64,000 bases of DNA, from contig RCAB01000365.1 of NCBI GenBank assembly GCA_003640385.1, forward strand, positions 1 to 64,000, in the 5' to 3' direction. Within the stretch, counting starts at the first letter, position 1; each line of letters starts with the position of its first letter. The notes under the pieces were generated by a model. That model was not told the DNA's origin. It did no database searches and was given only the letters and a program-made list of their open reading frames with translations. Origin of the DNA: Setaria digitata (lineage: Eukaryota; Nematoda; Chromadorea; Rhabditida; Setariidae). Positions 42,290 through 55,500 of this stretch are shown piece by piece. Made by a program: the position numbers and the translations under genes.

Positions 42290-44668
42290 TCCATTGAAAT
42301 TGTGTTACAGCAATTGTCAAAAAGACTGCGGCCAAATAGATGAACTTTACGCATCCTACTGGAGTAATCTTGGGCTATTGTGACTGTTGATAACCTTCTG
42401 GTCCAGGAATTACCTATAAACATAATTGCATTTAACTGCTACCTAAAGAGTGAATATTTCTAAAGGACAGTGAGGCAGTGATTAGACTCGGTATGTGTCG
42501 ATGCTAGATACCGTGTAAATGGACGTAAAATGAGTGCTGATGCGAGGATATCGATCGAGGAGATAGGAAGAGGTGCTGTGGTATGACGAGAAGTGGTGAT
42601 TTGGATGAAGTATGACTTGAATTAGGGCACAAGAAAGCTCCAAAAGTAAGAAATACAGCCAACAGCGAAGATGGATCCTGTGACGTGAAAAGCCCTAGCA
42701 GTTACGAAGTGGCTAACTTATCGTCGGATTTGTTTAGTATATTAAGTGAGCTAAATTTTTGCAGTAATTTTGAGTGCAAGGAAAGGACGATAGGGAAAAT
42801 GAAATCGAAAAAAAATTGGAAAATGAAATGTGGTGACAGCAATCGATGGAAAAAAACAGTATCCGGGAAGTGTCCGGTGAACCGTTTACAGCTAATGACG
42901 CGATGACGAAACTGCTACAGTACATACGATAATGAAATCTGCAATTTCTTATACGTAATACTTACTTCATGAATCAATAGTGAACGACCGTTGCAGTGAT
43001 TCTCAAATGGGCCATCAATAAAATCGAAATCGATGATGGAACTGAGTTGAAGTGCTGCTGAAGGAGTGCCAAATGTCACCAATCCGAGTGGCGTATCTTA
43101 GTAATGTGTTAGTGTCAACTAAGCATCAACAGACAGATTAGACGCTCATGCGTATGTGTGTTTCAGAAGAGGGCTAGAACGGATTGGAGTCATGTGAAAG
43201 GGTGCTGCCTCAGGCTCTTTCCAGTTGTTGAAAGTGGTCGAGATGAGACGAGAGTGATTAGTTGAGCAGAGGGACATTTCATTCCTCTCTCCAATTAACT
43301 GATACTAGCGACATCGTTGTGTTAACAGATTTTACTAATAGCTCTCTCATTTCCCGTCTCTCTTTCTTTCGCTTTTGTTCTGATGACAAGACTTAACAAT
43401 CTAGTTGCTTAGNGTGAAAGAATGGGCTTATTTTGCATAAAATAAAGGAAGGTTAGTTGCTTAGCAATAAAGTAAATTTTTGATAAGGCATCTTGTGTTA
43501 ACTGCCTTTTTGGAACACACCTTTTACACAGTGAATAATTATTGAAGCTTAATAAAATATGGCCGTTTTATGCTTTTTGAAACGGATTTGGATTACGTGT
43601 AAATTACTACTTGAAAAGTTCTTCAATAGTTTTATGAAACATAAGTGTAATGCAATTATCGGATTACATCCATCATTCCCCCCTACAAATATGTGGCATA
43701 AAGAAAAAAGCTGCTGCAATGAATAGCTCAGGTCACAAGTTTAGGAACTGGCGATGTCATGAGTTTTTCTGGCTATATGAAACGAAGTAGCGTAGCAAAG
43801 GGATTGGTAGAAAAGAAGACGAAGATATAATGTAATATAAAATACTTGAAATAAAATAGTTGAAACATTGTAAAGAGGTGAAAAAAAAAAAAGGAAAGAT
43901 GTATGAACTGGTTTGGAACGCTGAGAACTGACTGAGAGGACGTGGAGAAATTATGGTGTAAAATTGAAAGCTAAAAGGAATTCGTTCTTTTGAAGGAGTT
44001 GCTTGTTAGAATGATGAAATAAAACATTTGCTGCCATTGATTAGCAATCGGTTTCCTTCCCAATAACGACAGATTTATTAAGCATTTTTGAAAATCAACA
44101 GAATATTTCGAGAAATTTCTTGATATGATGTGGATCCATATGACACAAATATTTGCGAATAAGCTAGCAATAGTAGAAACTATTGCGTATGTAATAAATT
44201 TAGATCCGGATAAGAAGTTTTGCCAAAGGAGTTGTTAAAACCAACTGTAGTGATCCATTATCCTTTTACGATAATTTTGCCTGAAAAATAAGCCGATTTG
44301 AATTTTTGAGCGATGGAAAAAAGGACCGTAAAGTGTAAACTGCACTCAAAAGTTGTCATACAAATTTAGGACAGCTAAAAATTGAAACTTTTCCCATTTA
44401 ATTTAGGTTTCAGTGTTAAAATATAGATGGAATGATGCTGATTTTTGTTGTTAAAACTATAGAGGTTTTATGGAATTGCGGTAGTTAATCAAGTTAAAAA
44501 ATCCAGTAATACACCAAACAAACTTATCAAACATAGCAAAATAATGGTAATTAAGCCCATTAGATCAAACATCAATCTTGTCGTTAATTCTCTTGTTATA
44601 ACAAAAACTTTTCAGTTGTTTCACTGTATATCATTTTTTTATTTATTCCAAAGAACTAAGCAAAGATT
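42290..44668. other. Intergenic, with a single N at 43413
   Basis: No supported gene. A 73-codon plus frame at 42685-42906 lacks recognisable features. The N at 43413 is an isolated ambiguous base; GTTGCTTAG occurs just before it and again at 43454, but no long duplication flanks it. Confidence 0.45.
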
Positions 44669-44821
44669 TTAAAGAAAAATGTTCACTCCATCTAAATGCC
44701 ATCGGATTTTCGGATATTTAGGAAGATAGCCTTCTCTCCATTCGTCATGACTCTCTTCATCAATTTGATAAAGAAGAAGATAAGTGGTATAACCGATTAG
44801 TGTCGCAATGCCGACAGCCAT
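44669..44821 (-). CDS. 50-residue single-pass membrane microprotein
   Basis: A minus-strand ATG 5 nt after an ATTTTCAG acceptor opens a 51-codon frame: MAVGIATLIGYTTYLLLYQI (one membrane segment at the N-terminus), then an acidic linker EESHDEWREG and a tail YLPKYPKIRWHLDGV. Acceptor, ATG, hydrophobic helix and non-random tail together argue for a real gene. The architecture (N-terminal anchor, short soluble tail rich in Trp/Tyr/Pro) resembles small subunits of mitochondrial inner-membrane complexes. That is inference from shape only; I recognise no homolog. It could alternatively be the last exon of a longer gene. Confidence 0.5.
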   Translation of the reverse strand: MAVGIATLIGYTTYLLLYQIDEESHDEWREGYLPKYPKIRWHLDGVNIFL

Positions 44822-46290
44822 AAATGCTGAAAATTAGACTTAATTTCCCTCTCATGATTTCGAGGATTTTAAATAAATTTCAAAAGAATTTAGCATAAAA
44901 ATTGCATTAAATTAAACCAATTTTTTGGAAAAATAGCTTTCAGTAATGCGAATTCTTATTTTTGACTAAGTGTCCGAAATTATAATATTAACCTGGGGTA
45001 AAAGTTATGTGTGGTATACGAACTGATTGAATGCAATTATTACGGGGATGAAATGTGGAACGAATATATTCCAAAATTAAGAGAACCATTTCTTTGAGAA
45101 CAAATCTATGAAAAGCATCACAACAAATACAAATGAAGGCATAGCCTAGTATATCTAAAAGTATATGCCCTTACCAAGCAGCTCAGAAAAAAAAAAAAAC
45201 TAGGTCCTAAAGTAGAAAAAATTGACTTTTAATAAACATCCAAATAGACACATTCTCATACAACTTACTAGACGAGTTTTCTAATGTTTTATTAGTGACT
45301 GATTAGACTTAATTAGGACAGTTCAGATGATAGAAAATTTGTGTCAGATGTATGATCCTGCACCAAATTACTTAGCCGAGTTCAAAAACCCACTGAAACT
45401 TGCAACCATCCACCAATATTCCATCGGAGTAAAATAGAAAAAATTTGTATGAAACAGTGAATTGTTGAAGTGAATTTGCAGATTTGTGAGGATTAGATTA
45501 AACGATTAAACCATAATATTTTCATCGCAGAAATTTGCATATGCAAATCAACTATCGACCCAGTCAATAATAATGATAATAATGTTTTGAATTATATATA
45601 TATATATATATATAATTATATAATTTTATATATAATTATATATATATATATATATAAAATGGTTGAAACAAATTCTGTGCAATCATAAATCCATCGATAG
45701 CAAGGAAAAAAATGACTATTAGTAGTTCAGTAATCAAATAGAATTCCTACTAATTTTCATATACATCTATTAGAAATTACGCTGACACGTTATAAAAGCA
45801 GGAACCGATCGAACTTAGATTTTTGTATATGAAAAAAAGTAATTATAATAGGCAGGTGACAATCTGCTAAAAAATTTTAATGCTTTTATTGTTGAAGTGC
45901 GTTCCATTAACTTAATGGGCAATTTAAGTACTGATTAGTAGATATTTTTCATTTATTGTTTTAAAAACCTGTTTAAATATGGCTGTTTGCAGTTGTTTTT
46001 CCAGGTAAATACTTGCTTGCAATTACATGATATTAAATAAATAATTATCATTTGTAAATCAAATCTGAAAGGAGAAACTTGGATGAATTATGCATCAAAA
46101 TAAATATGAATGAAAGGATTTATCAAGACGACAATGTATTTCGAGCGTTTCGCACCTTAGAAGCGTCTAACTAGTCCATTTCCCATTTCTCTGCTACTTG
46201 CTTTTAATCTTTATCAAATCATTTTAACTTGTCATCTTTTCTTCCTTTTTTAAAAGAAGAAAATCCTCCTTTAATTAATTGAGGCACACG
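44822..46290. other. Intergenic, no gene seen
   Basis: AT-rich region holding the palindromic (AT)n tract at 45592-45657 between two divergent genes. Confidence 0.45.
45592..45657. repeat. (AT)n palindromic microsatellite
   Basis: Runs of TA interrupted by AATTA units form a near-perfect inverted repeat that could fold into a long hairpin. Confidence 0.9.
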
Positions 46291-48607
46291 ATGAGTTTTT
46301 CTAATTGTAACAAAAAAAATGCAGTGAAGGGTGACTATAATGACAATTTTGCTAATATACTACGACAAATCGAAACTGAAACACAAAAGGACTTGGTCAG
46401 TAATTTTTTTTCCTTCTGAATTAATCACATTATAAAGATTTCCTAGAAGTGATTGCCATATTTATTTGAATCGAAAAATGCAACTCAACACTTTTAGCAA
46501 GCAGAATTACATTCTTTGACATTTTTAGTATCCTCTAACTAAAAAAAAGAAATTAAATACTTTGGTAATTAGTCATCTTTCAGAAACGACAGCATTTGCT
46601 CGGCAAACATCTCCATGTCTTGGCGCAAGAACCAAAGCGATATTTATGCTTTTCTTATAACACAAAAAACTTTTTCTTTTGAAACATTATTATACAAATT
46701 AACTCAAAAAATAAAGGCAAGCAGAAGAGATGCTAGTTCTCTACTACACCCGAACATGATAATACCTTCGGATGTAAGATGTGTCCAGATGTTGTAATAG
46801 CAAAATTCCTTCAGAATATTAAAAAATATTAAAAGTTAGTTATGAAATTTGATTTTTTAAATTCTAGAAAGTGACAAATTTCAGGAAAACCCACTGCAAT
46901 ATCAATTAATTCCACAGCGTTATCGAATGAAATGTAACGGTTACGCAGTCTGTCGTCCTTGCGCAGAACAATCACGTCATCAGTCGGTGCCACTTTCTGC
47001 CAATTTCAGTAATTTCAATTTGATGGATTATTTACGTGAAAGCTCGCCTGAACGTCCTACAAGGTTTCGTTGTTTCTAACTAAGTACAAATTTAGGTGAG
47101 GGATTATTTCCTAAATAATGTTAAAAGGTGTCGGTAAAATAATAATTAAGCTCAGCTTCCACTAATTAATTGGCTACTTGTGATATTTCATAAATAATTT
47201 AATCTCAAATTGTTACATATAATCAATAACAGTGCTCCAATCCTTCAGAAGGATCATGTGATTGATTGTGTTAAAGATAATCTTTATCATTTCATGAAAT
47301 ATTTCTTTTTCGAGTTCGAAATCTTAACAGTCTAATCTCACTTTTTCGCAGGGCAATGGATAATAGCAGATATTACCTAACAGTCGAATTAGGTTGCTGT
47401 TTGGCTCGACTTACACGTTTGATATTCACATCAGTGCAAGCACTGAAAGAATTAAAATTCCTTTCAGGTGATATATATCCGATGCTAAATAATGATATCG
47501 TGAGTTTTGTCTAAACTTTATGTTTCTGTTAACCTTTCCTAAATTTTTTTCTTCACTCTAGCACCGTTCAATCTTAAGTGGTATTCAGTTGAAGAAAGTT
47601 TATTTGAATGGCTGCTGCATTTGTTTATTATAATATTTCATTATATTTGTGTATTGTGCTATTATTACATATTTGTTGAAAAAAGCAACAGCTATAAAGC
47701 AGTATTCTGGTTTAAATTTTTTTAGCAAGTTGCAACACAAAATAATTTTTAGACATATTTAAATGGGCTGTATCTACGAATGAAATCGAGTTATACACAA
47801 TATTGTACTATGAAAATGAATCAGGTGACCTTGAATGAGAAGGCGATACCACTTACTGTTGAAGATGTTGAACTTTTCAAAAGTTTGTTGCAGTTTAGTT
47901 CATCAGGAGTTTACATGACCAAATATGGCCTTAAATAAACTTCTCTAGGGAGATGAAGGAATGTTGAAATTTTGAATAATCTAGTTAATATACTTATAAA
48001 GGAACTTATCTTCTGAGGTTAAGGAGTTCGATCACCGTTAACTCAAAACCTTAAAAAGTGTACTTCGAAAATTGGTTTTAACTGTCCCAAAATCATTATA
48101 ATGACGTAATTAAATTTGAAATCCTTCAGACTCAGTGAATGCAAATGATGAAATGCATTGTAATTTAACAATAGCGGAGGATGTTACTGTCAACGGAGGA
48201 AGCAAGCGACCTTTTCAGGGAAGTTTATTCGAGAAGTCAAATAAGGTAAAGATTTCGTGATTAGTTGAGAAGGAACAAATATCAAGGCTATGCTTTAAGA
48301 ACGGCCAGGTAGACTAGAGAAAGGTTAAGCTCGCATAAATTAAATAATCAACTTTCAAATCAGTTTAAAATGCCTTTTACGTGCAGGAGGTCAAGTATTA
48401 TGAAGTTCCGATTTACTTTTAAGTTAAAATAAAAAATATCAGTTCGGCTATTATTAATAGTAGTAGATTAACTGTTATGTATTTTTGCTTTGTATTTAGC
48501 ATTTTTTCTTGTGTGTATTTTAGTCCAAATCAGAAAGTGATTTTGAACAATATCGGACGAGAAAGCAAAAACTTCATGCTGGTCCCAAGTGGAAAAGGGA
48601 TGAATGA
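46291..48607 (+). CDS. Unrecognised protein, about 266 residues
   Basis: Six plus-strand exons join in phase: 46291-46395, 46573-46773, 46885-47063, 47352-47467, 48130-48245 and 48524-48607, 801 nt in total. Segments in order: a polar N-terminus with GDYNDNFANILRQIETETQK; a helical, basic stretch (FETLLYKLTQKIKASRRDAS); a cysteine-containing basic segment (RYRMKCNGYAVCRPCAEQSR); a helix LARLTRLIFTSVQALKELK; a Ser/Asn-rich linker; and a charged C-terminus (FEQYRTRKQKLHAGPKWKR). No signal peptide or membrane segment, so probably nuclear or cytosolic. Exon 2 is the least certain: another acceptor 11 nt later opens a different frame. I recognise no family. Confidence 0.65.
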
Positions 48608-49821
48608 GTGATTTCACTGAACCAAAAAAAAATTCTTAAGTTGTAAAAGGTGTTCTAAGAAAACTCACCAAAATATTACACAATTCATCGCGAAAAATGA
48701 TCGTTAACTTGAACAATGTCTCAATTTAAATAAAATATTCATATTTGTCCAAAATTCTTGAAATACTCCACACCAAGAGGAAGAAAAATCAATCAAAGCA
48801 AATTAAAAAGAATTATTCACTTATTTGAAAATATAACGTTTTAATAACATCCATAAAATATTTGTAGCATGGATAATATGAACTGCTATGAATCCATTAC
48901 ATTTTATCAGATTTTATCAAGTCTCAGAATAAAGCAGATATTTCCAAAGTAATTATTTTGTTCCATAATGGCCCATCAAATTATGTCTTAGTAGTAATAT
49001 TTACTTATCATATTCAGTTCTCACTAACCTTTTTTTTTTTTATCAATTTTCAATCACTCATACTTTTAATTTAATTTTTAAAAAATTTTTTTTCCAGTTC
49101 ATTCCTTGATTGTTCCCATACTTTTATTTTTACTTTCATGTTATTCTTTTATTCATCAATTTTCCTCACTTCAGCAATAGAAAGAAATTAATTTTCCGTA
49201 CAGATCAACGAGAACGAAATAAATATTTGGAGAATAAAAATTTTCTTCGTTCATAGTGCATTGAACTAGTGCTTGACTTCCTCGCTTTTTTCAAGAGTTT
49301 GAATTGATATCTTTCTAAAGTTCAAATAACCCAGTATCAGTCTGCTTTCTCCAGAATTCTCAAGCTATTTATAATTCCGAATAGTTTTAGTGATTCCGAC
49401 TTCATGATTTAAACTAATCCCACAAATAATCGAGCCAGAAGGTATATTAGTAAGGGTTCATTTCATTTCAGTTCATTCATTTCAAAATCATGCAAAAAAA
49501 AATCACCGTAAAGACGCTTGCCAAATTTTTTGCAATAAGATTTCTTACAATAACTGTCTCCCCAACTTGCATTTCTTCTTTAATTTATTTAATTTTTGAT
49601 TTTTTTCCTTCAAGTTTTCATTTCTCTAATAATTTTAGATGTGCTTAAAGTAGATAATAAATGAAAGAGGATAAGTGCAGGAGAAAAATTACGGTGAATA
49701 TGATAATCAAAAACTGCACAGAAGTGCATGTGAAAACAAATCTGGAAATTTTTGAAATCTGAGCTAATTAATGAAATAACATTGTTATTGGGTGCACCGA
49801 TTTCCTTGTTGACCGAACCAG

Positions 49822-51200
49822 AAGTGGCGATTATTTCTGATCAATGATATCTCTGGAATTTTTGAAAAGTTCAAATATTACAAGGTACTTCACTGTTTGT
49901 ACTTTGAACTTTATCATTGCTTTCAACATGAAAGGGATGTGTGGCATGAGCTTATACTATACAAAATCTGCCATTTTGAATATTCTGAAAATTAGCACAA
50001 TTTTCTGCAAAGAAAAACTTTCAAGTACTTAATTTTTAAAGACTGCGAAAAAATCCTAAAAGTTGCACATTCATCTGAGCTAAGATTAAACATTTGTAAT
50101 ATTCCACATTCCAACTGTGGAATAAAAGTAAGTATTTCACTTGTCCCACACAAACAGATTTTCCAGCAATGTTTTCTTGTGATGTCAAAAACTGCTCTTT
50201 CTCGAAACTTAATTTTTTGATATTTTCAAAGGAGCTGTTGACTGACGACTAACACTATCAATGTTTCCACCTGAAAGCTGTTTTGAACAATTCCTCGACC
50301 TTTTACAACTTTCTGTGTCGTTGTATCAAAAATAATTTTTTCTTTCTTTTTTTCTAAAAAAATAAAGATTATGTTCAAAACGCAGACCCTTATTTCCAAA
50401 AAAAAGTGAAAAAAAAAGAACCAACTGTTTCCATTTTATAACGATGTCGGAGGATTTTAACGTTTAGAAAGTCACCATTAAAAAAAAAAGAAGCTTTATA
50501 TGTTATAGAAAAGAAGTGTACTACTATTTATGAAGAGATGCAGCGATAAATATGGTTTACAAAGTAATTTTCTGCCAAAAATATTGCTTCTTCAAAAGAA
50601 AGTTAAATACAGCTGTGATTCGTGAATCACATATTTGAAACGCTGGATAATACATACCTTTCTTTCTCTCATTTTAAATTGCCAATTTATTTTTACTCAG
50701 CAAATATGTAAAAAATACAGAGATATTAGTTTGATTCTGGCTGGAAGTAATGATTGCTACTCAATGCCAACAAATTCCAGGGAATTAGAAGGTTGAAAAA
50801 GTTCAATATATTAGAAGGTTGAAAAGGTTCAATTCAATATTCTCGATGGCAAAATTTGTTCATATTATGTCTCTACTTTGGAGAAACAAAAGATTTCTTA
50901 TAGCCAACTACAATTAATAAGAAAGGTAGTGAGACTGAAAGAGAACTGTCCCTTCGTGATTACTCGATAATCACTGTCGCAATTACCTCTTGGGCTGAAA
51001 ATACTCCATACCACTCATTTGCATCTGAAGAAATTTTCATAATGTGCCTGGTCATGTATCACATTAGCAAAGCTGCATCCAATCATGAGTTTGAAGACGG
51101 TTTGATGGATTTGGGCAGTCTCGCTAGAACATATTTCTTTGAATGGCATGCATTGAAGACTCGTTTTGATGCAAACTTTAAAATATGGAGACGGGATTGA
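49822..51200 (+). CDS. Hypothetical protein, partial model (5' end missing)
   Basis: Four plus-strand pieces join in phase: 49822-49884 (KWRLFLINDISGIFEKFKYY), 49996-50127 (FKYLIFKDCEKILKVAHSSE and on to a GTAAGT donor), 50701-50791 (KKYRDISLILAGSNDCYSMP) and 50926-51200. The last piece is a 91-codon terminal exon rich in aromatic residues (ITSWAENTPYHSFASEEIFI; LARTYFFEWHALKTRFDANF). The long last exon and the GTAAGT donor are the best evidence. The first two pieces lie in one frame separated by a TAG, which the modelled 111-bp intron removes; without that intron this would be a pseudogene. No family recognised. It lies between two plus-strand genes. Confidence 0.42.
50784..50834. repeat. 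25-bp tandem duplication
   Basis: ATTAGAAGGTTGAAAAAGTT (plus CAATA) at 50784-50808 is repeated at 50810-50834 with two differences. It spans the donor region of an exon in the hypothetical gene, so it duplicates a candidate splice site. Confidence 0.85.
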
Positions 51201-52503
51201 GTGTTTCTATTCAGATTTTTAGTTGCATTTATACCTAATTAACATCTGTTTATGCTATATCTATTTATGTCTAATTAGCGAAGGCCAAACTGCAGCTGAT
51301 CGATTATTTTATCTTTTATTTGCTTCTGACTCGATGGATTTTACTTCCTTATCCCGCTTCTTTTATTTCGTAGACCTTCTTTTTCAACAGTATGGCTAAT
51401 TTATTTTCCAGTTTTTCCTAACTCACTTTTTTATTTGTCCGTCCAATATAATCAATTTATTTGTTAACATATAGTCAATTTATTCCCCAAAAAATTCTTG
51501 AATTTCCACCTATTTCTATTTTTACTTCAAAAATGTTAAAACTATGTTTGTTCCAACGCGGTTAATCCATATATGTGCACGGTATTCTTATCTAAGATAT
51601 TCCAAAGTAGTCTAAGCCATATAAAATTGAAAATTATTTGCTTCTTATTTTCTACTGGATGTTTGAGGGGATCAGCGAGTTCTAACAATCACCTTAAATA
51701 TATGATAAACAGCGTTTCAGAACTTAACACATCAATTTACAATCTTTATTACACGTCTTTTATTATCTCATATTTCGTCAGACAAGCTGCGTTCAGTAAT
51801 TTCCAAAACATTGATCTATGCATTTCTCAAATATTTTTTTTTGCAGGATCAGATAACAGTTTTAGTGCGCCTGTCGTTTTCATTCATTTTGATTTCTAAT
51901 TAAAATAAATTTTACAAATATTCAAAGCCAAAATTTTTGGGAAATTATTTTTTTAAACTCAAATCTCATAAAGCGTATTGATGTAATTATATGACTTCCT
52001 TACTACAGGCTCTTGTATAAATAGCCACAAACAATAGTTATGACTGTAATGCAGTTAGCTTTCTCTTGTCAATTTTTATGCTGAGCTCAAGTTGTTACTA
52101 GCAGGAAGAAATTGATGAATTTCATTTTCTAAATGAGTGTTGGTAAGAGGGGATATTAAAATTACAGACATCTCTTTTGCGGAAATCAGTCCAATTTACG
52201 GATAATTTAACAGAATTATACGTAAAAGAGAAAAGGAGAAGGTGACAATAAATAGAAATCCTATCATTTAACCTCGGCAAAAATTTCTTTCAATAGTCAC
52301 GCGATCACTGGAAAACTTTATCGTACTAATAATTTACATTGTCTCGTTCGTAAACAGTATACAAGTACCTAATACTTTAATGAAATCGATTAGAGTTTAC
52401 GGTGATCGTCAAGGAATATTGTATGGAAATTGAGCTTAATTGGCGATGTTTTGAAATGTGGTATCGAGGCATATTATTTAATACATTTAAGTACTTTATA
52501 CAG
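51201..52503. other. Intergenic upstream of the NUP210 gene
   Basis: A 108-codon plus frame at 51573-51899 is open, but its composition follows the local AT bias and no domain is visible. The NUP210 promoter should lie at the right end. Confidence 0.4.
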
Positions 52504-55500
52504 ATGTTTTGTCATTTATTGCTTTGGGTGTTGTTGTGGTACATAGTGATACCAACATGTGGTTACCGGTTAAATGTGCCACGGGTATTGTTGCCGTATC
52601 ATCCCAGCGTTCAAGTAACCTTTAATCTAGTCGTCAGCGATCCTGCAGATGGATGCTTCACATGGTACACACGCTTCTTTGTATATTTTTACATTTATTT
52701 GTTGATCTTCATGATGATTAGAAGGATAAGTACTGGATATACTTAATCAAGTGTTTTTACCTAAGATGGCTTCTCTTTTGCTCTTCAGTGCTGCATCTTC
52801 GTTAGCATAACTAAAGATAATTCTTGGGCACTGTCATTTCCAGTAATTAAAAGGTTATTTGAGGAGATCAACTCGACCAGATACTGTGGCAGTAAAAGGA
52901 GTGAATCCAGTAGGAACGAGAGGATGTTCAGCGAAGGCTCAAATTGCCACTACTTCAAAGTATGCTGAAGAACAAATGGCTGTTGTTTTTGCAGAAGACA
53001 AAGGTTTATGTTTTACTAGTTTTTGAGTATATTATAAAATTCAAGTCGGAATTGGCAAGAGGCTCGAACTGTTGTCTTAAGATTATCTATTTTATGAACT
53101 TTGTGCTTTCAATTTATTTAATTACCGTTAGACTTCTCTAATGCTATTGTGGTTCTAGGCTTCGTTAATTTTAATCGTTATCATAGGCTTGTTGGCTTCG
53201 ATTGCTTTCCTGATCATTGCATGAAGTGCAGCTTTTTCTCTTGAATTTCCCCTAATAGGTTGAACTTTCATAAATTCATGGAAGTGCTGTTCTCTGCTAA
53301 ATTCGCTGAAACATTTACGAGTTTAACGAAGGCGACAATGCATTGTTCCTTACAGATGCTGGTGTAGTGTTGAGTTGTGGTGTGACAGTTGATGTTATAC
53401 GGAGTATATCAATTTCAACTACAACAAAAGTATTGTTCCTCGATGCATCACCAGCGAAAGTTGTTGTGCAAGCATACAATGCTGAAGGTCGGTAGCTGTC
53501 AGTGATTTCTAAAGTACTGGATTAAGCTAAGCTTAAAAAAGCTTATGTTGATTTTCACTAATTACAGGGACTTTACTTTGTTGGTGAGATTTTCTGAAGT
53601 TCGAAAAAAGACTTTGATGATTTTGAATAGTCAGATTTCCTCCTAACTTTTGAAATCATTGTTCGCTATTTGATTTCAAGTTTCCTTTATTTCTTAGTAG
53701 GAAAATTTTAACATAGATCAGGAAATAATGCTGGCGACAGCTTAGAAAGAGAATTCAAAAGGATTTTGTATGCATCTGGTACCACATATGATATCAACGG
53801 TTTTATTTCGAAAAAAATTGATGATTCTCAGAATTATCTTGTCCTTTATTTGCTTTTGATGACCACTGAAACATATTTACCACCACCATATTCCTTCTTT
53901 ACTGGGATTTTGATTTCAAATACCTTCTTAATTTGCCATCTTTGGTTGGCTAATTGCAGCAACATTTATATAGGTGATATGTTCACTAATCTTGGAGAAA
54001 TTCCGTTTGAATGGCATCTGGAATCATCAGCTTTATCAGAAAAGCCTCTCCGAGTTGTACCGTTTTCTCAATCAAAGTATGAAGCACCTGATGGAGTTCG
54101 TTTGTTAGAAGAAAACAAGAAACGCGGTTGGTTTTTCTTTCGCTTGGAGTTTGTTAAACAGAGATAAATGTTGAGGAAGGTTTACAAGCTAGTATAATTT
54201 TTATATTGAATTTACTTATTTAAGGGCTGAAGTCTAGAATGTTAATACTGATCTCACGCAGTTAAGTGGTTTTCAAGAAAAGGAGGAGCACATTTCATGT
54301 TTAAAATTAGTAATAGTCGAGAGGAGAGAGTTTTGAAGAAATAAAGAGGTTACTGAAAAATTTCTATAACCGTAGAAATTTTTCTGTTTTCAGGTTATGT
54401 AATTCTAGTTGAGGGCATATCTACGGGAGCTGCTACTTTGAAAGTGAGATTGGTTGAACCGCATTTTAAGGTTTGTTTTCGTTCCTTTCACATTATTAAA
54501 TTTGATAAATTAACTTATTGCTTTTTTTTTTTAAATTTTCTTTCCTTTTCTTAGAGTGTGGAAGCTCAAAAAGTGGATTTTATTGTGGTCGCAAATCTCT
54601 TACTAATACCTTCTCAAGATATATTTCTTCCGCTTGGGTCACATGTCCACTATACCGCAGAAATAGTCAAACAAAGCGTTACGGAAGGTGCAGTCCTCTC
54701 ATCTTTAGTGCATTACATCATATACCAATGTCTTATTTTTGTGGATTTGAAGTATATTTCAGGTAATATTTATCATTTATCATAATGTTTGTGTGTTTAA
54801 CATTGCAGCAATACATCTACCATCAACACAATACCAACTACAAATTAAAGACCAGGAAATTTGTTCATTGAATGCATCATTTTCTACAGTTACAGCTATC
54901 AATTATGGGACAACTGAAATATCGCTGATTGACAGAAGTAAAACTTTTTTTTTTTTTTTTTGCGAAATAATTGATGTTGTTACATTACAAGCTAATAACA
55001 CAAAGTAAATCTCTCAATGTTTGGCTAATGTTGATTATGTCGTACCTTGTTTAAGGTTTCCATTCATATTCAATTGATTTCAGGACATCTTCACTGTCCC
55101 ATATGTTCTCGTCGGATGAGATACAAAGTCAAAATATGGTTTTTTTGGTGTTTTAATGATTCGTTTTTTTTTTTTCAGTGGTATAGTTGATGGCTAAGTT
55201 ACTTCATCCAGTTAGGGCTCCTGATTCTTGAATTATCGCAAAAATACAATTCTTTCATTTCAGACGTAAAATTAAGTACACTAAAACCTCCATCTGCTCG
55301 GATCCATGTTGTTGAACCGTCAAGTTTATATATCAGAATTACGGGCGATTTATGGTATTTAGAGATAGGACACGACTATGATATTTCGATCATTGTGACT
55401 GATGCTGATAATAATATCATGTATATTCCAGAGGTTGTCTCTTGATTTTATTCTCATTATTCTAATGAACATCGTTATTTCTTCAGGTGGTTTTTCTTTT

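Noticed and set aside
42685..42906. 73-codon plus frame upstream of the PKI-like gene
   Set aside because: Lys/Ser-rich without domain, acceptor or conservation cue; probably 5' flank of the PKI gene.
43413..43413. N as a second contig join
   Set aside because: No long duplicated flanks; only a 9-bp word recurs 41 bp later, so it is treated as one ambiguous base.
51573..51899. 108-codon plus-strand open frame
   Set aside because: Its residues (F, I, S, N, Y, L) mirror local AT content; no domain, no splice or start context.
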